Shown here: positions 43,654 to 52,019 of the stretch, piece by piece
Numbering within the stretch: the stretch's first letter is position 1
How the letters are laid out: each line of letters begins with the position of its first letter
Origin: DASSQJ01 sp963726295
GTDB taxonomy: Bacteria; Actinomycetota; Actinomycetes; Actinomycetales; Dermatophilaceae
Assembly (NCBI GenBank): GCA_963726295.1
Contig: CAVSBW010000001.1
Location: forward strand, 992,001 to 1,056,000
Length of the DNA stretch: 64,000 nucleotides
Direction: 5' to 3'
Notes under the pieces: generated by a model
Databases searched by the model: none
What the model saw: the letters and a program-made list of their open reading frames with translations, nothing else
Told to the model about the DNA's origin: nothing
Program-made: the position numbers and the translations under genes

Positions 43654-45522
43654 GTGAGCCTGCTCGAACGGATCCAGGGTCCTGCGGACCTCACGGCACT
43701 GCCCGCCTCCGACATCCCGGCCCTCGCCGAGGAGATCCGGCACTTCCTCGTCGACCAGGTGGCGCGCACCGGCGGCCACCTCGGTCCCAACCTCGGGGTC
43801 GTCGAGCTCACCATCGCCCTCCACCGCGTTTTCGACAGCCCCCGCGACACCATCGTCCTCGACACCGGGCACCAGTCCTACGTGCACAAGCTGCTCACGG
43901 GACGTCACGACTTCACCGGACTGCGCACCCACGGTGGCCTCTCCGGCTACCCGAGCCGGGAGGAGTCCGAGCACGACGTCGTCGAGAACTCGCACGCCTC
44001 GACGTCCCTGTCGTGGGCTCACGGCATCGCGGCCGGGAGGGTCGTCAGCGGCGAGCGCAATCGGCACACGGTGGCGGTCATCGGCGACGGCGCCCTCACC
44101 GGCGGGATGGCGTGGGAGGCGATCAACAACATCGCCGCCGAGCAGGACCTGCCCCTCACCATCGTCGTCAACGACAACGAGCGCAGCTACGCACCGACCC
44201 GCGGCGGCCTCGCCGAGCACCTTGCCACCCTGCGCACGACCCGCGGCTACGAGCGCTTCCTCGACTGGGGCAAGCGGAACGTCTCCCGCACCCCCGTGGT
44301 CGGTGGCGCCATGTACGAGACGCTCCACGGCGTCAAGAAGGGCATCAAGGACATCGTCGCCCCCCAGGGCATGTTCGAGGACCTCGGCCTCAAGTACATC
44401 GGCCCGGTCGACGGCCACGACGAGCCGGCGGTCGAGGCGGCCCTGCGCAAGGCGCGCGCCTTCGGTGGGCCGGTGCTCGTGCACGTGATCACCCAGAAGG
44501 GCCGAGGCTACGACCCGGCCGTCAACCACGAGGGCGACCAGTTCCACGCTGTCGGGGTCATCAACCCCGAGACCGGCCTGCCGCTGGAGATCGCCGGGCG
44601 CAGCTGGACCGACGAGTTCGCCGACACGATGGTCGAGCTCGGGGAGCAGCGCGAGGACGTGGTCGCCATCACCGCCGCGATGATGATCCCGGTCGGGCTG
44701 GAGCCGTTCGCGGAACGCTTTCCCGAGCGGACCTTCGACGTCGGCATCGCCGAGCAGCACGCGCTGACGATGGCGGCCGGCCTCGCGTTCTCGGGGCTGC
44801 ACCCCGTGGTCGCGGTGTACGCGACCTTCCTCAACCGCGCCTTCGACCAGCTGCTCATGGACTGCGCCCTCCACAAGGCGGGCGTCACGATCGTGCTCGA
44901 CCGGTCGGGTGTCACCGGGCCGGACGGCGCCTCCCACCACGGGATGTGGGACATGACCATCTCGGGGGTCGTCCCCGGGCTGCACCTCGCCGCGCCGCGC
45001 GACGGTCAGCAGGTGGCCCGCGCCGTCCGCGCCGCCGTCGACATCGCCGACGCCCCCTCCGTCGTTCGCTTCCCGAAGGGCACCGTGGCCGACCCGATCG
45101 AGGCCGTGCGCGAGGTCGGCGGGATCGACGTGCTCGCCGAGCCCGACGCGGACGAGGTCGACGTGCTCCTCGTCGGCATAGGGTCGATGGCCTCGACCGC
45201 GCTGACCGCCGCCGAGAAGCTCACCGCTGAGGGCCACCGGGTGCGCGTCGTGGATCCCGTCTGGGCGCTGCCGGTGCCCGGCTCGCTCGTCGACCTCTCG
45301 CGCTCGGCGGCGCGGGTGGCGGTCGTCGAGGACAACGTCGTCGCCGGTGGCATCGGCACCCAGGTCGAGCAGGCGCTGCGTGACGCCGGACTCGACGTGC
45401 CGGTGGAGCTGTTCGGGCTGCCCAAGCGGTTCCTGCCCCACGGGTCGCGGGGTCAGGTCCTCGACGCGGTCCACCTCACGCCCGACGGTCTTGCCGCCCG
45501 CCTGCGTCCTCACCTGGGCTGA
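43654..45522 (+). CDS. dxs: 1-deoxy-D-xylulose-5-phosphate synthase
   Basis: A 622-residue thiamine-diphosphate enzyme joining pyruvate and glyceraldehyde 3-phosphate, the first step of the MEP isoprenoid pathway. Landmarks: GGHLGPNLGVVELTIALHRV, the ThDP/Mg site GDGALTGGMAWEAINNIAAE and VVNDNERSYAPTRGGL, the glutamate region FDVGIAEQHALTMAAGLAFS, and YATFLNRAFDQLLMD. The transketolase C-terminal domain ends GSRGQVLDAVHLTPDG. GTG 43654 follows AGGAG. It lies between the SOS-type gene and the methyltransferase/TetR remnant, seven bases after which the remnant begins. Confidence 0.96.
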   Translation: MSLLERIQGPADLTALPASDIPALAEEIRHFLVDQVARTGGHLGPNLGVVELTIALHRVFDSPRDTIVLDTGHQSYVHKLLTGRHDFTGLRTHGGLSGYPSREESEHDVVENSHASTSLSWAHGIAAGRVVSGERNRHTVAVIGDGALTGGMAWEAINNIAAEQDLPLTIVVNDNERSYAPTRGGLAEHLATLRTTRGYERFLDWGKRNVSRTPVVGGAMYETLHGVKKGIKDIVAPQGMFEDLGLKYIGPVDGHDEPAVEAALRKARAFGGPVLVHVITQKGRGYDPAVNHEGDQFHAVGVINPETGLPLEIAGRSWTDEFADTMVELGEQREDVVAITAAMMIPVGLEPFAERFPERTFDVGIAEQHALTMAAGLAFSGLHPVVAVYATFLNRAFDQLLMDCALHKAGVTIVLDRSGVTGPDGASHHGMWDMTISGVVPGLHLAAPRDGQQVARAVRAAVDIADAPSVVRFPKGTVADPIEAVREVGGIDVLAEPDADEVDVLLVGIGSMASTALTAAEKLTAEGHRVRVVDPVWALPVPGSLVDLSRSAARVAVVEDNVVAGGIGTQVEQALRDAGLDVPVELFGLPKRFLPHGSRGQVLDAVHLTPDGLAARLRPHLG

Positions 45523-45529
45523 GCCGGCC

Positions 45530-45805
45530 GTGGACTCGCGCCGCGACGAGGTGCGCCGCGCCTACGACACCATCGCCGGGGACTACGCCGCCACCTTCCC
45601 CGGCACCGACGCCGAGGCCGAGCTCACGCGCTGAGCGGAGCTGGCCGGAGCCGACCTCGCGGTCGGGTCCGCCGCGGCCTACTCGATGCTCGACGGCATC
45701 TTCGAAAGGTCCCTGCTGCGCCACCTCTCCGGCGACACGGGCGCCCTGACCGACCTGCACGACGACGTGCTCGACGCGATGCCCCTGCTCCTGCGCCGCC
45801 CCTGA
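45530..45805 (+). pseudogene. Remnant: methyltransferase N-terminus fused to TetR C-terminus
   Basis: From GTG 45530 a 34-residue frame reads VDSRRDEVRRAYDTIAGDYA and ends at TGA 45632-45634, the N-terminus of a SAM-dependent methyltransferase gene. In the same frame after the stop, about 56 residues read AELAGADLAVGSAAAYSMLD, GIFERSLLRHLSGDTGALTD and DVLDAMPLLLRRP, ending at TGA 45803-45805. This looks like the C-terminal end of a TetR-family regulator. The missing ends of both genes point to an internal deletion around 45600-45640. The first fragment could still be translated, but neither makes a full domain. Confidence 0.65.
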
Positions 45806-45824
45806 CCGGTGGGCACGGCCTCCC

Positions 45825-46070
45825 TCAGCCGGCAGCCGAGCGCGGCTGGCGGCTGACGTCGTAGCCCTCGGCGAGCCCGCCGAGCAGCACGTCGACCAGC
45901 CCCGGGACGTCGTCGGGGTCCACCCGCACCGTGGCGGTGCAGACGTTGCCACGCCACACGCTCAGCACCACGCACCCGGCCTCGTGGTGCCACGTGGCGC
46001 GCAGCGCCCGGCCGTCGCCGCGGGTGTCGGGAACCACGCCGCTGCGACCCGGTCCGGGCGGGTGCTGCAT
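45825..46070 (-). CDS. Small conserved-looking hypothetical protein
   Basis: An 81-residue protein from ATG 46068-46070. The core RALRATWHHEAGCVVLSVWR, then NVCTATVRVDPDDVPGLVDV and LLGGLAEGYD, suggests a small alpha/beta fold. I recall similar short ORFs in actinobacteria without an assigned function. No membrane span, metal-binding motif or HTH is visible. It is upstream on its own strand of the pseudogene region and lies between the remnant and the monooxygenase gene. Confidence 0.65.
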   Translation of the reverse strand: MQHPPGPGRSGVVPDTRGDGRALRATWHHEAGCVVLSVWRGNVCTATVRVDPDDVPGLVDVLLGGLAEGYDVSRQPRSAAG

Positions 46071-46128
46071 CCTCCGAGTGTGCCCCGGACGGGCCGTCGC
46101 TGTCGATGGTCCGGGCGGGCGCAGGGGT

Positions 46129-46148
46129 CCTCCCGCCGACCCGGGAGG
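46129..46148 (-). terminator. Short hairpin after the monooxygenase gene
   Basis: CCTCCCG at 46129-46135 pairs with CGGGAGG at 46142-46148 with a 6-base loop, two bases beyond the stop of the minus-strand gene. The stem is short and lacks a T-tract. Confidence 0.45.
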
Positions 46149-46150
46149 CC

Positions 46151-46492
46151 TCAGCCCACGGGTCGGTGCGGGAAGGACGACGCGTGGGTGGTCTGCCCGA
46201 CGGCGATGGTGTACTCCGAGTAGTAGGCCGCGATGCCGTGGCGCTGCGCCTCGCGGTGCGGCGGGTGGTCACGCCAGCCGCGGTGCGACGCGTCGTCGGC
46301 GAAGGTCACCACGGTGCAGCGCTCACCGTCGTCCGCGACGAAGGTCTTGGTCTCGACGAAGCCGGGCATCGAGCGGGCGAGCTCGGCCACGGCGGTGAGC
46401 TCCTCGCGGTAGGCCGACTCGTGCTCCGGGCGAAGCCGGCTGCGGAAGACCGTGACCACCTGGCCCACGAGCGGCCGCGCCGGCTCCGCCAT
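46151..46492 (-). CDS. ABM-domain monooxygenase coupled to the HTH-MurA gene
   Basis: A 113-residue single-domain ABM protein: LVGQVVTVFRSRLRPEHESA, YREELTAVAELARSMPGFVE, TKTFVADDGERCTVVTFADD, then HRGWRDHPPHREAQRHGIAA and a conserved YYSEYTIAVGQTTHASSF tail. The SMPGF and YYSEY features fit small dimeric ABM proteins that act on aromatic or quinone substrates, although many have no known reaction. Its ATG overlaps the MurA-type stop (ATGA), so expression is translationally coupled to that enzyme, which is an odd partnership. Confidence 0.85.
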   Translation of the reverse strand: MAEPARPLVGQVVTVFRSRLRPEHESAYREELTAVAELARSMPGFVETKTFVADDGERCTVVTFADDASHRGWRDHPPHREAQRHGIAAYYSEYTIAVGQTTHASSFPHRPVG

Positions 46493-48042
46493 CAGATGTC
46501 GCGGAAGGTCTCGATGGTGGCCCCGAGGGCGTTGAGCCGCTCGGCGAGGTCCTCGTACCCCCTGTTGATGACGTAGACGTTGCGCAGCACCGAGGTGCCC
46601 GGTGCCGCGAGCATCGCGAGCAGGATGACGACCCCGGGGCGCAGCGCCGGCGGGCACATGACCTCGGCCGCCCGCCACCGTGGGGTCGGCCCGGTGATCA
46701 TCACCCGGTGCGGGTCGAGCAGCTGCACCGTGCCGCCGATCTTGGTGAGCTCGGTGAGGTAGATGGCGCGGTTCTCGTAGACCCAGTCGTGGATCATCGT
46801 GGTGCCCTCGGCACATGCCGCGATGAGGGCGAAGAACGGCAGGTTGTCGATGTTCAGGCCGGGGAACGGCATCGGCGCGATCTTGTCGACCGGGGCGCGC
46901 AGCGGGCCGGGGTGGATGGTGAGGTCCACGAGGCGGGTGTGCCCGTTCTTGGCCAGGTACTCCTCGGTGAGGTCGAACCGCAGCCCCATCTCCTCGAGGG
47001 TGGCCAGCTCGATCTCGAGGAACTCGATCGGCACCCGCTCGATCGTGATCGTCGACCCGGTCACCACTGCGGCGGCGATGAGTGACATGGCCTCGATGGG
47101 GTCCTCCGAGGGGGAGTACTCGATGTCCATGTCGATCCGCTCGACGCCGGTGACGGTGAGCGTCGTCGTGCCGATGCCCTCGATCGTGACCCCGAGCTCC
47201 TGGAGGAAGAAGCAGAGGTCCTGGACCATGTAGTTGGGGGAGGCGTTGCGGATGACCGTCGTGCCCGGGTACTTCGCGGCCGCCATGAGGACGTTCTCGG
47301 TGACGGTGTCGCCACGCTCGGTGAGGACGATGGCGCGGGTCGGGTAGCGGGAGGAGTCGACCACGGCCTCGTAGTAGCCCTGCGTGGCCGTGACGTCGAG
47401 CCCGAAGTGGCGCAGGGCCGACAGGTGCGGCTCGACCGTACGGGTGCCGAGGTCGCAGCCACCGGCATAGGGCAGGTGGAACTGGGGGAGGGCGTGCAGC
47501 AGCGGGCCGAGGAACATGATGACCGTGCGCGTACGGCGGGCCGCGGCGACATCGATGTTCTCGAGCTCGAGGCGGGCCGGCGGCACGACCTCGAGGTCGT
47601 TGCTGTCGGGGAGCCACCGCACCCGGACGCCGATCGAGGTGAGGACCTCGATGATCCGGTTGACCTCCTCGATCCGTGCGAGGTTGCGCAGCGTCGTGCG
47701 TCCCTCGTTGAGCAGGCTGGCGCACAGCAGGGCGACGGCGGCGTTCTTGCTCGTCTTCACCGGGATCGAGCCCGAGAGCTTCTGGCCGCCGACGATCCGC
47801 AGGTGCTGCGGACCCGAGTGGCCGAGCGAGACGAACTCGCTGTCGAGCTTCTCCCCGACGCGGGCGAGCATCTCGAGGGAGAGGTTCTGCTTGCCCTGCT
47901 CGATGCGGGCGACCGCGCTCTGGCTGGTGCCGAGCAGGTCGGCGAGCTCGCTCTGGGTGAGGCCCTGGTGGCGTCGGGCGTCCCGGATGAGGGTCCCGAT
48001 GCGGGTCAGGTACGTGTCACTGGTCGTCGTCACGCGGAACAT
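46492..48042 (-). CDS. HTH (XRE) domain fused to UDP-GlcNAc 1-carboxyvinyltransferase-like (MurA) domain
   Basis: A 516-residue fusion. Residues about 8-66 are an XRE/Cro helix-turn-helix (ELADLLGTSQSAVARIEQGK). From residue 80 the EPSP-synthase-fold MurA domain follows: KTSKNAAVALLCASLLNEGR with the catalytic K99/N100 pair, PYAGGCDLGTRTVEPHLSAL with C196 at the fosfomycin-target cysteine position, MPFPGLNIDNLPFFALIAAC with the catalytic aspartate, and PALRPGVVILLAMLAAPG. INRGYEDLAERLNALGA is near the C-terminus. MurA makes UDP-GlcNAc-enolpyruvate; the fused HTH suggests autoregulation. Such fusions occur in other actinobacteria beside a separate MurA. A TCACATGTGA palindrome lies 7 bases upstream of the start. 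Confidence 0.88.
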   Translation of the reverse strand: MFRVTTTSDTYLTRIGTLIRDARRHQGLTQSELADLLGTSQSAVARIEQGKQNLSLEMLARVGEKLDSEFVSLGHSGPQHLRIVGGQKLSGSIPVKTSKNAAVALLCASLLNEGRTTLRNLARIEEVNRIIEVLTSIGVRVRWLPDSNDLEVVPPARLELENIDVAAARRTRTVIMFLGPLLHALPQFHLPYAGGCDLGTRTVEPHLSALRHFGLDVTATQGYYEAVVDSSRYPTRAIVLTERGDTVTENVLMAAAKYPGTTVIRNASPNYMVQDLCFFLQELGVTIEGIGTTTLTVTGVERIDMDIEYSPSEDPIEAMSLIAAAVVTGSTITIERVPIEFLEIELATLEEMGLRFDLTEEYLAKNGHTRLVDLTIHPGPLRAPVDKIAPMPFPGLNIDNLPFFALIAACAEGTTMIHDWVYENRAIYLTELTKIGGTVQLLDPHRVMITGPTPRWRAAEVMCPPALRPGVVILLAMLAAPGTSVLRNVYVINRGYEDLAERLNALGATIETFRDI

Positions 48043-48048
48043 GCTAGA

Positions 48049-48058
48049 TCACATGTGA
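48049..48058 (-). promoter_or_regulatory. Palindrome TCACATGTGA upstream of the HTH-MurA gene
   Basis: A perfect 10-base palindrome, six bases before the ATG at 48042. Its position suits an operator at which the encoded XRE HTH could repress its own synthesis; binding is not demonstrated. Confidence 0.5.
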
Positions 48059-48155
48059 GATATCGACGGCCTCGACACCTGAGCCGTGTTTCAGGTGCTC
48101 GGGAATCATCCGGGCCACCCGCCGTCGACCTGCGGCGACGCCGCCCGCTCCCCGC

Positions 48156-48956
48156 TCAGGGGGACGGACTGATCTCGACCGAGGACCGGCACGCCTCGGT
48201 GTTCCGCTCGAGCGAGTCCCGGCTCTGCTGGAGCTCGCGCACGATGTCGCTGAGCCCGGAGGCGTCGAGGTCACGGGCGCTGGTCACCGCCTGGTCGACG
48301 AGGTCGAGCACCGTCTGCGAGTCGTCGGCCAACGCGAGGCACTCGCCGGGCACGGTGATCGTCCGGTCCTCCGGGATGCTGGACGAGACGGCCGGGGACG
48401 GGCTCGACGATGTGGTCGGTGAGGCCGTGCCGGCGGCCGTCTCGTCGTTGCCGCCGGAGGTGGTCGCGAGGACGACCCCGCCGCCGAGCAGCAGACCGAC
48501 GACGAACGTCGCTGCCGGGATCAGCCACGACGGCATGGACCGGTCGGGTGGGGAGTCGTCATGGGCGGCACCGGGCCGGTCGCCCTCGGTCCGCCCGAGC
48601 GAGCTCCCCGGGGTCGTCGAATCCGACGCGGGCCGCTCCTCCGCGCCGGTTCGGGGAGCGGCCGTGGTGTCCGGTCGCTCGCTGCCGGACGGTTCGCCCG
48701 GGTCGCTCGCCGCCGTCGCTCCGTCGGGCTCGGAGCTCTCGTCCTGAGCGGAATCGTCGCCGTTCGCCGGCGCGGCCGGGTCCTTCGACTCGTCCTCGCC
48801 CGCCCCGGGTCCCTTCCCGGCGGGCTCCTCCGCCGTCGACTTCTCCTCCGCCGTCGACTTCTCCTCCGCCGTCGACTTCTCCTCCGCCGTCGACTTCTCC
48901 ACGGGCGGCGTCGCGGCGTCGTCCGCTGCCGTCTCGTCGTCGGGCTTTTCCGCCAT
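48156..48956 (-). CDS. Hypothetical single-pass membrane protein with acidic EEKSTA repeats
   Basis: A 266-residue protein from ATG 48954-48956 behind AAGGAGG. The N-terminal 140 residues are acidic, low-complexity and cytoplasmic-looking (GKGPGAGEDESKDPAAPANG), with four perfect tandem EEKSTA units at about residues 21-44. A membrane segment (SWLIPAATFVVGLLLGGGVV) follows, then a threonine/serine-rich spacer (ASPTTSSSPSPAVSSSIPED) and an extracytoplasmic helical domain (VDQAVTSARDLDASGLSDIV, RELQQSRDSLERNTEACR). No family is recognised. The design suggests an envelope-anchored protein with an unstructured cytoplasmic arm. Confidence 0.75.
   Translation of the reverse strand: MAEKPDDETAADDAATPPVEKSTAEEKSTAEEKSTAEEKSTAEEPAGKGPGAGEDESKDPAAPANGDDSAQDESSEPDGATAASDPGEPSGSERPDTTAAPRTGAEERPASDSTTPGSSLGRTEGDRPGAAHDDSPPDRSMPSWLIPAATFVVGLLLGGGVVLATTSGGNDETAAGTASPTTSSSPSPAVSSSIPEDRTITVPGECLALADDSQTVLDLVDQAVTSARDLDASGLSDIVRELQQSRDSLERNTEACRSSVEISPSP
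48825..48896 (-). repeat. Four tandem 18-bp repeats coding for EEKSTA
   Basis: The 18-base unit occurs four times without mismatch at 48825-48842, 48843-48860, 48861-48878 and 48879-48896, with four further matching bases. It is in frame in the gene at 48156-48956. Such perfect arrays can change copy number by slippage. Confidence 0.9.
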
Positions 48957-49097
48957 GGGGTCCTCCTTCGTGGGTGCGCAGACCGTCGTCGGCCGGGTCC
49001 CCACCCAACCTACCTGCGACGATGCCTCGACACACCCCGCGCGACGCGCGGTCCGGAGCGCTTGCATGTGCGCCACCGGTGCGGGTACACCGTCGTC

Positions 49098-49697
49098 ATG
49101 GCCAGACGAGCATGGGACGCAGACGCCGGCACGGTGCGCACCTGGGACGGGGTCGTCGTCTTCTGGGTCGTGTTCTGGCTCGTCATGGGGGCCTGGACGG
49201 GGTACCTGCTCTGGCAGCTCACCGGCCTCGCCGCGAGCACCGTCGACTCCGGGCGCTCGCTGGACTCCGCGGCGTCGGCCCTGCGGCAACTCTCGAGCGT
49301 GCCGCTCATCGGCGACCAGACCGGAGCCCTCGGCGAGCAGGTCGGAGCGACCGCGGACGGGATCGTCCGCAACGGGACGCAGGCGGACCGCAGCATCCGG
49401 GGGCTGAGCCTGCTGCTCGGAGTGGCCGTCGCGCTCGCTCCGAGCGGGGCCGTCCTCCTGTTCTACCTGCCGGCCCGCGTAGCTCGGCGACGCGAGGTGC
49501 GAGCGGTCCGCCGGGGTCTCGGTCGGCGCGGTGACTCGACCGCCATGCAGGCACTGCTCGCGCACCGTGCGGTGGCCAACCTCACCCCCTCCGAGCTGAT
49601 GTCGATCACCCCCGACCCGCACGGGGACCTGGTCGCGGGCCGGCACGAGGACCTCGCGGCGGCCGAGCTGCACCGGCTCGGTCTCCGGTCGGCGTAG
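49098..49697 (+). CDS. Hypothetical membrane protein upstream of MMPL transporter
   Basis: A 199-residue protein from ATG 49098. Two membrane segments, VVVFWVVFWLVMGAWTGYLL and LSLLLGVAVALAPSGAVLLF, flank an extracytoplasmic loop of about 70 residues (GQQ-free, helical: AASALRQLSSVPLIGDQTGA). The C-terminal cytoplasmic part is basic (ARVARRREVRAVRRGLGRRG) and ends with ELMSITPDPHGDLVAGRHED. No family is recognised. A TACACC box 6 bases before the ATG hints at leaderless transcription. Eleven bases separate it from the MMPL gene, so the two are probably one operon and may work together. Confidence 0.75.
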   Translation: MARRAWDADAGTVRTWDGVVVFWVVFWLVMGAWTGYLLWQLTGLAASTVDSGRSLDSAASALRQLSSVPLIGDQTGALGEQVGATADGIVRNGTQADRSIRGLSLLLGVAVALAPSGAVLLFYLPARVARRREVRAVRRGLGRRGDSTAMQALLAHRAVANLTPSELMSITPDPHGDLVAGRHEDLAAAELHRLGLRSA

Positions 49698-49707
49698 CGG
49701 CGCTGAC

Positions 49708-52011
49708 GTGACGCCCCTCGGAGCCGCACGAGCCCTCCAGGCCGCCGGTCGGCGTGGTGGGCGTCCCGCGACGCCGGCGCACGCGACGTGGTCGCGCCGC
49801 TACGCCCGGTGGACCGTCCGGTGGCGCTGGGTCGTCATCGCGGCCTGGGTGGGCATCCTCCTCGTGGCCGTGTACGGGCCGCGGCTGCCCACGAGCGGCA
49901 GCGAGACCGCGAGCGTGATCCCGCAGGAGAGTGCGGCGGTCGCGGCCGAGATCCGGTCCGTCGACCTCTTCGGGTACCCGCTGAACAGCCGCACGACCGT
50001 GGTCCAGCGCGACCCCCGGGGGCTCTCGCCGTTCGTGGAGGCGGAGTCCGTCCTCGACGCGCTGGCCTTGGACCAGACCACGCCCGACCCGCCCCTGCTC
50101 GGGGCGCTTCCGCTGACCAACGCCCTGCCCATCCCGGGAGAGATGAACGAGCGGAACACGACTGTCCTGACCAACCTGTTCATGGACCCCCGAAGCAGCT
50201 TCGTCAGCCAGCGCCGGGCCGCGGAGCAGTACCTCGCCCTCAACCTCGGCCGCCCCGAGGACCATGTCGTCGGCATCACCGGGTCGGTGCCGGCCCGGGC
50301 CGAGCAGGCGCGCATCGTCGAGGAGACCCTGCACCGGCTCGAGGTGCTCACCGTCCTGGCCATCATCGTCCTGGTGGCCGTGGCCTTCCGCTCGATCGTC
50401 GCCCCGGTCATCGCCCTCCTCGCGGCCGGGCTCGCCTACCTCGTGACGCTGCACGTCTCCGCGGCCGTCGCGGGCCTCGTCGGCGTCGCCGCGCCTCCCG
50501 AGCTCGAGCCGCTGCTCGTCGCGCTGCTCCTCGGGGTCGTCACCGACTACACGGTCTTCTACGTCACCGCGCTGCGCGCTCGGCTGTCCCGGACCGACGA
50601 CCCCCACGAGGCGGTCGAGCTGGCGCTCGCCTCGTACACCCCGATCGTCGCGGTGGCCGGTCTCACGGTTGCGGCCGGGACCGGGGCGCTCCTCGCCGCC
50701 CGGTCCGACTTCTTCCGCAGCCTCGGACCGGCGATGACCCTGGCCATCACCATCGGACTGGTCGTGTCGGTCACTCTCGTGCCCGCGCTCGTCGCCGTCC
50801 TGGGTCCGAAGATGTTCTGGCCCGGTCGGCTCCTGCCGCGACGGGTCCTGGCCGCCCTCGGCCTTCCGGAGTTCCGCCGCGAGCTCGCAGGGAGCAGCCG
50901 GCTGATGCGCCGCCTCACCCGTCCGCGCACCGCTGCCTGGGTCCTCGCGGCGACCACGGTGGTCCTCGTCCTCGCGTCGCTCCCCCTGGCGTCGATGCGG
51001 CTCGGGGTGGGCTTCACGAGCTCGTTGCCGGACGACAACCCGGTGAAGAGGGCGGCGGCGGCCGCCGCGGAGGGTTTCGCGCCCGGCGTCGCCTCACCGA
51101 CGACGATCCTGATCGAGCGCCCCGGTCTGGCCGACGATCTCGGGGCACTCTCGGCCTTCCAGACGGACCTCGAGGACGAGCCGGGCGTGGCAATGGTCCT
51201 CGGTCCGGCCCAGAACTTCGTCCAAAAGCCGTTCGGGGTGGTCCTGTCGCGCGACGGCACGGCGGCCCGGATCCTCGTCGTCTTCGACCACGACCCCCTG
51301 GGGGCCACGGCCATCGCCGACCTCTCGGCCATGCGGGAGGCCGTGCCCGACGCGGCGGCGCGGGCGGGGCTCACGGGGGCTCGGATCAGCTTCGCCGGCG
51401 ACACCGCCATCGCGGAGGGCCTGGTCTCCTCGACGGTCCGCGACCTGTCCCGCATCGCGATCGTCGCGGTCGCGGTGAACCTGCTGCTCCTCGTCATGTT
51501 CCTGCGCGCTCTGCTCGCCCCCGTCCTGCTCCTCGCGTGCAGCGTGCTCGCCCTCACCGCGTCGCTCGGGCTGGCCAACCTGGTGTTCGCCGATCCCGAG
51601 GCCGGCGCGGGCATCACGTTCTACGTCCCCTTCGCTGCCGCGGTGCTCCTGGTGTCGCTCGGCTCGGACTACAACATCTTCGGGGTGGGGCGGGTGTGGG
51701 ACGAGGCGGCGCGCAGACCGATCCGCGACGCCGTCGTCCGGGCCTTCCCGGAGACGAGCTCGGCCATCACGACCGCCGGGATCACCCTCGCGGCGAGCTT
51801 CGGGATGCTGGCCGTCATCCCGCTCAGCCCCTTCCGCGAGCTCGGGTTCGTCATGGTCGTCGGCATCCTCATGGACGCCTTCGTCGTCCGCACCCTCCTC
51901 GTCCCCTGCCTCCTCACCGTTCTCGGACGCCACGCACGGTGGCCAGCCCGAGGAGTCGCCGCCGCCGACGTCGCCGACGATGTCGACGAGGACGTCGCGG
52001 CGACCTCCTGA
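49708..52011 (+). CDS. MMPL-family RND transporter
   Basis: A 767-residue transporter with the duplicated RND layout: a first membrane helix (WRWVVIAAWVGILLVAVYGP), a large extracytoplasmic domain, five helices (around VLTVLAIIVLVAVAFRSIVA and LVALLLGVVTDYTVFYVTAL), then the same again (RIAIVAVAVNLLLLVMFL and VLLVSLGSDYNIFGVGRVWD). The GVVTDYTVF and SLGSDYNIF motifs are the usual proton-relay aspartate-tyrosine pairs of MMPL proteins. Members export lipids or siderophores, or act in membrane organisation; substrate is unknown. GTG 49708 is 11 bases after the upstream membrane-protein gene. Confidence 0.92.
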   Translation: MTPLGAARALQAAGRRGGRPATPAHATWSRRYARWTVRWRWVVIAAWVGILLVAVYGPRLPTSGSETASVIPQESAAVAAEIRSVDLFGYPLNSRTTVVQRDPRGLSPFVEAESVLDALALDQTTPDPPLLGALPLTNALPIPGEMNERNTTVLTNLFMDPRSSFVSQRRAAEQYLALNLGRPEDHVVGITGSVPARAEQARIVEETLHRLEVLTVLAIIVLVAVAFRSIVAPVIALLAAGLAYLVTLHVSAAVAGLVGVAAPPELEPLLVALLLGVVTDYTVFYVTALRARLSRTDDPHEAVELALASYTPIVAVAGLTVAAGTGALLAARSDFFRSLGPAMTLAITIGLVVSVTLVPALVAVLGPKMFWPGRLLPRRVLAALGLPEFRRELAGSSRLMRRLTRPRTAAWVLAATTVVLVLASLPLASMRLGVGFTSSLPDDNPVKRAAAAAAEGFAPGVASPTTILIERPGLADDLGALSAFQTDLEDEPGVAMVLGPAQNFVQKPFGVVLSRDGTAARILVVFDHDPLGATAIADLSAMREAVPDAAARAGLTGARISFAGDTAIAEGLVSSTVRDLSRIAIVAVAVNLLLLVMFLRALLAPVLLLACSVLALTASLGLANLVFADPEAGAGITFYVPFAAAVLLVSLGSDYNIFGVGRVWDEAARRPIRDAVVRAFPETSSAITTAGITLAASFGMLAVIPLSPFRELGFVMVVGILMDAFVVRTLLVPCLLTVLGRHARWPARGVAAADVADDVDEDVAATS

Positions 52012-52019
52012 GGCGGCGG

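Noticed and set aside
48825..48896. Repeat array as a CRISPR
   Set aside because: Four contiguous 18-base units without spacers, in frame inside a gene.
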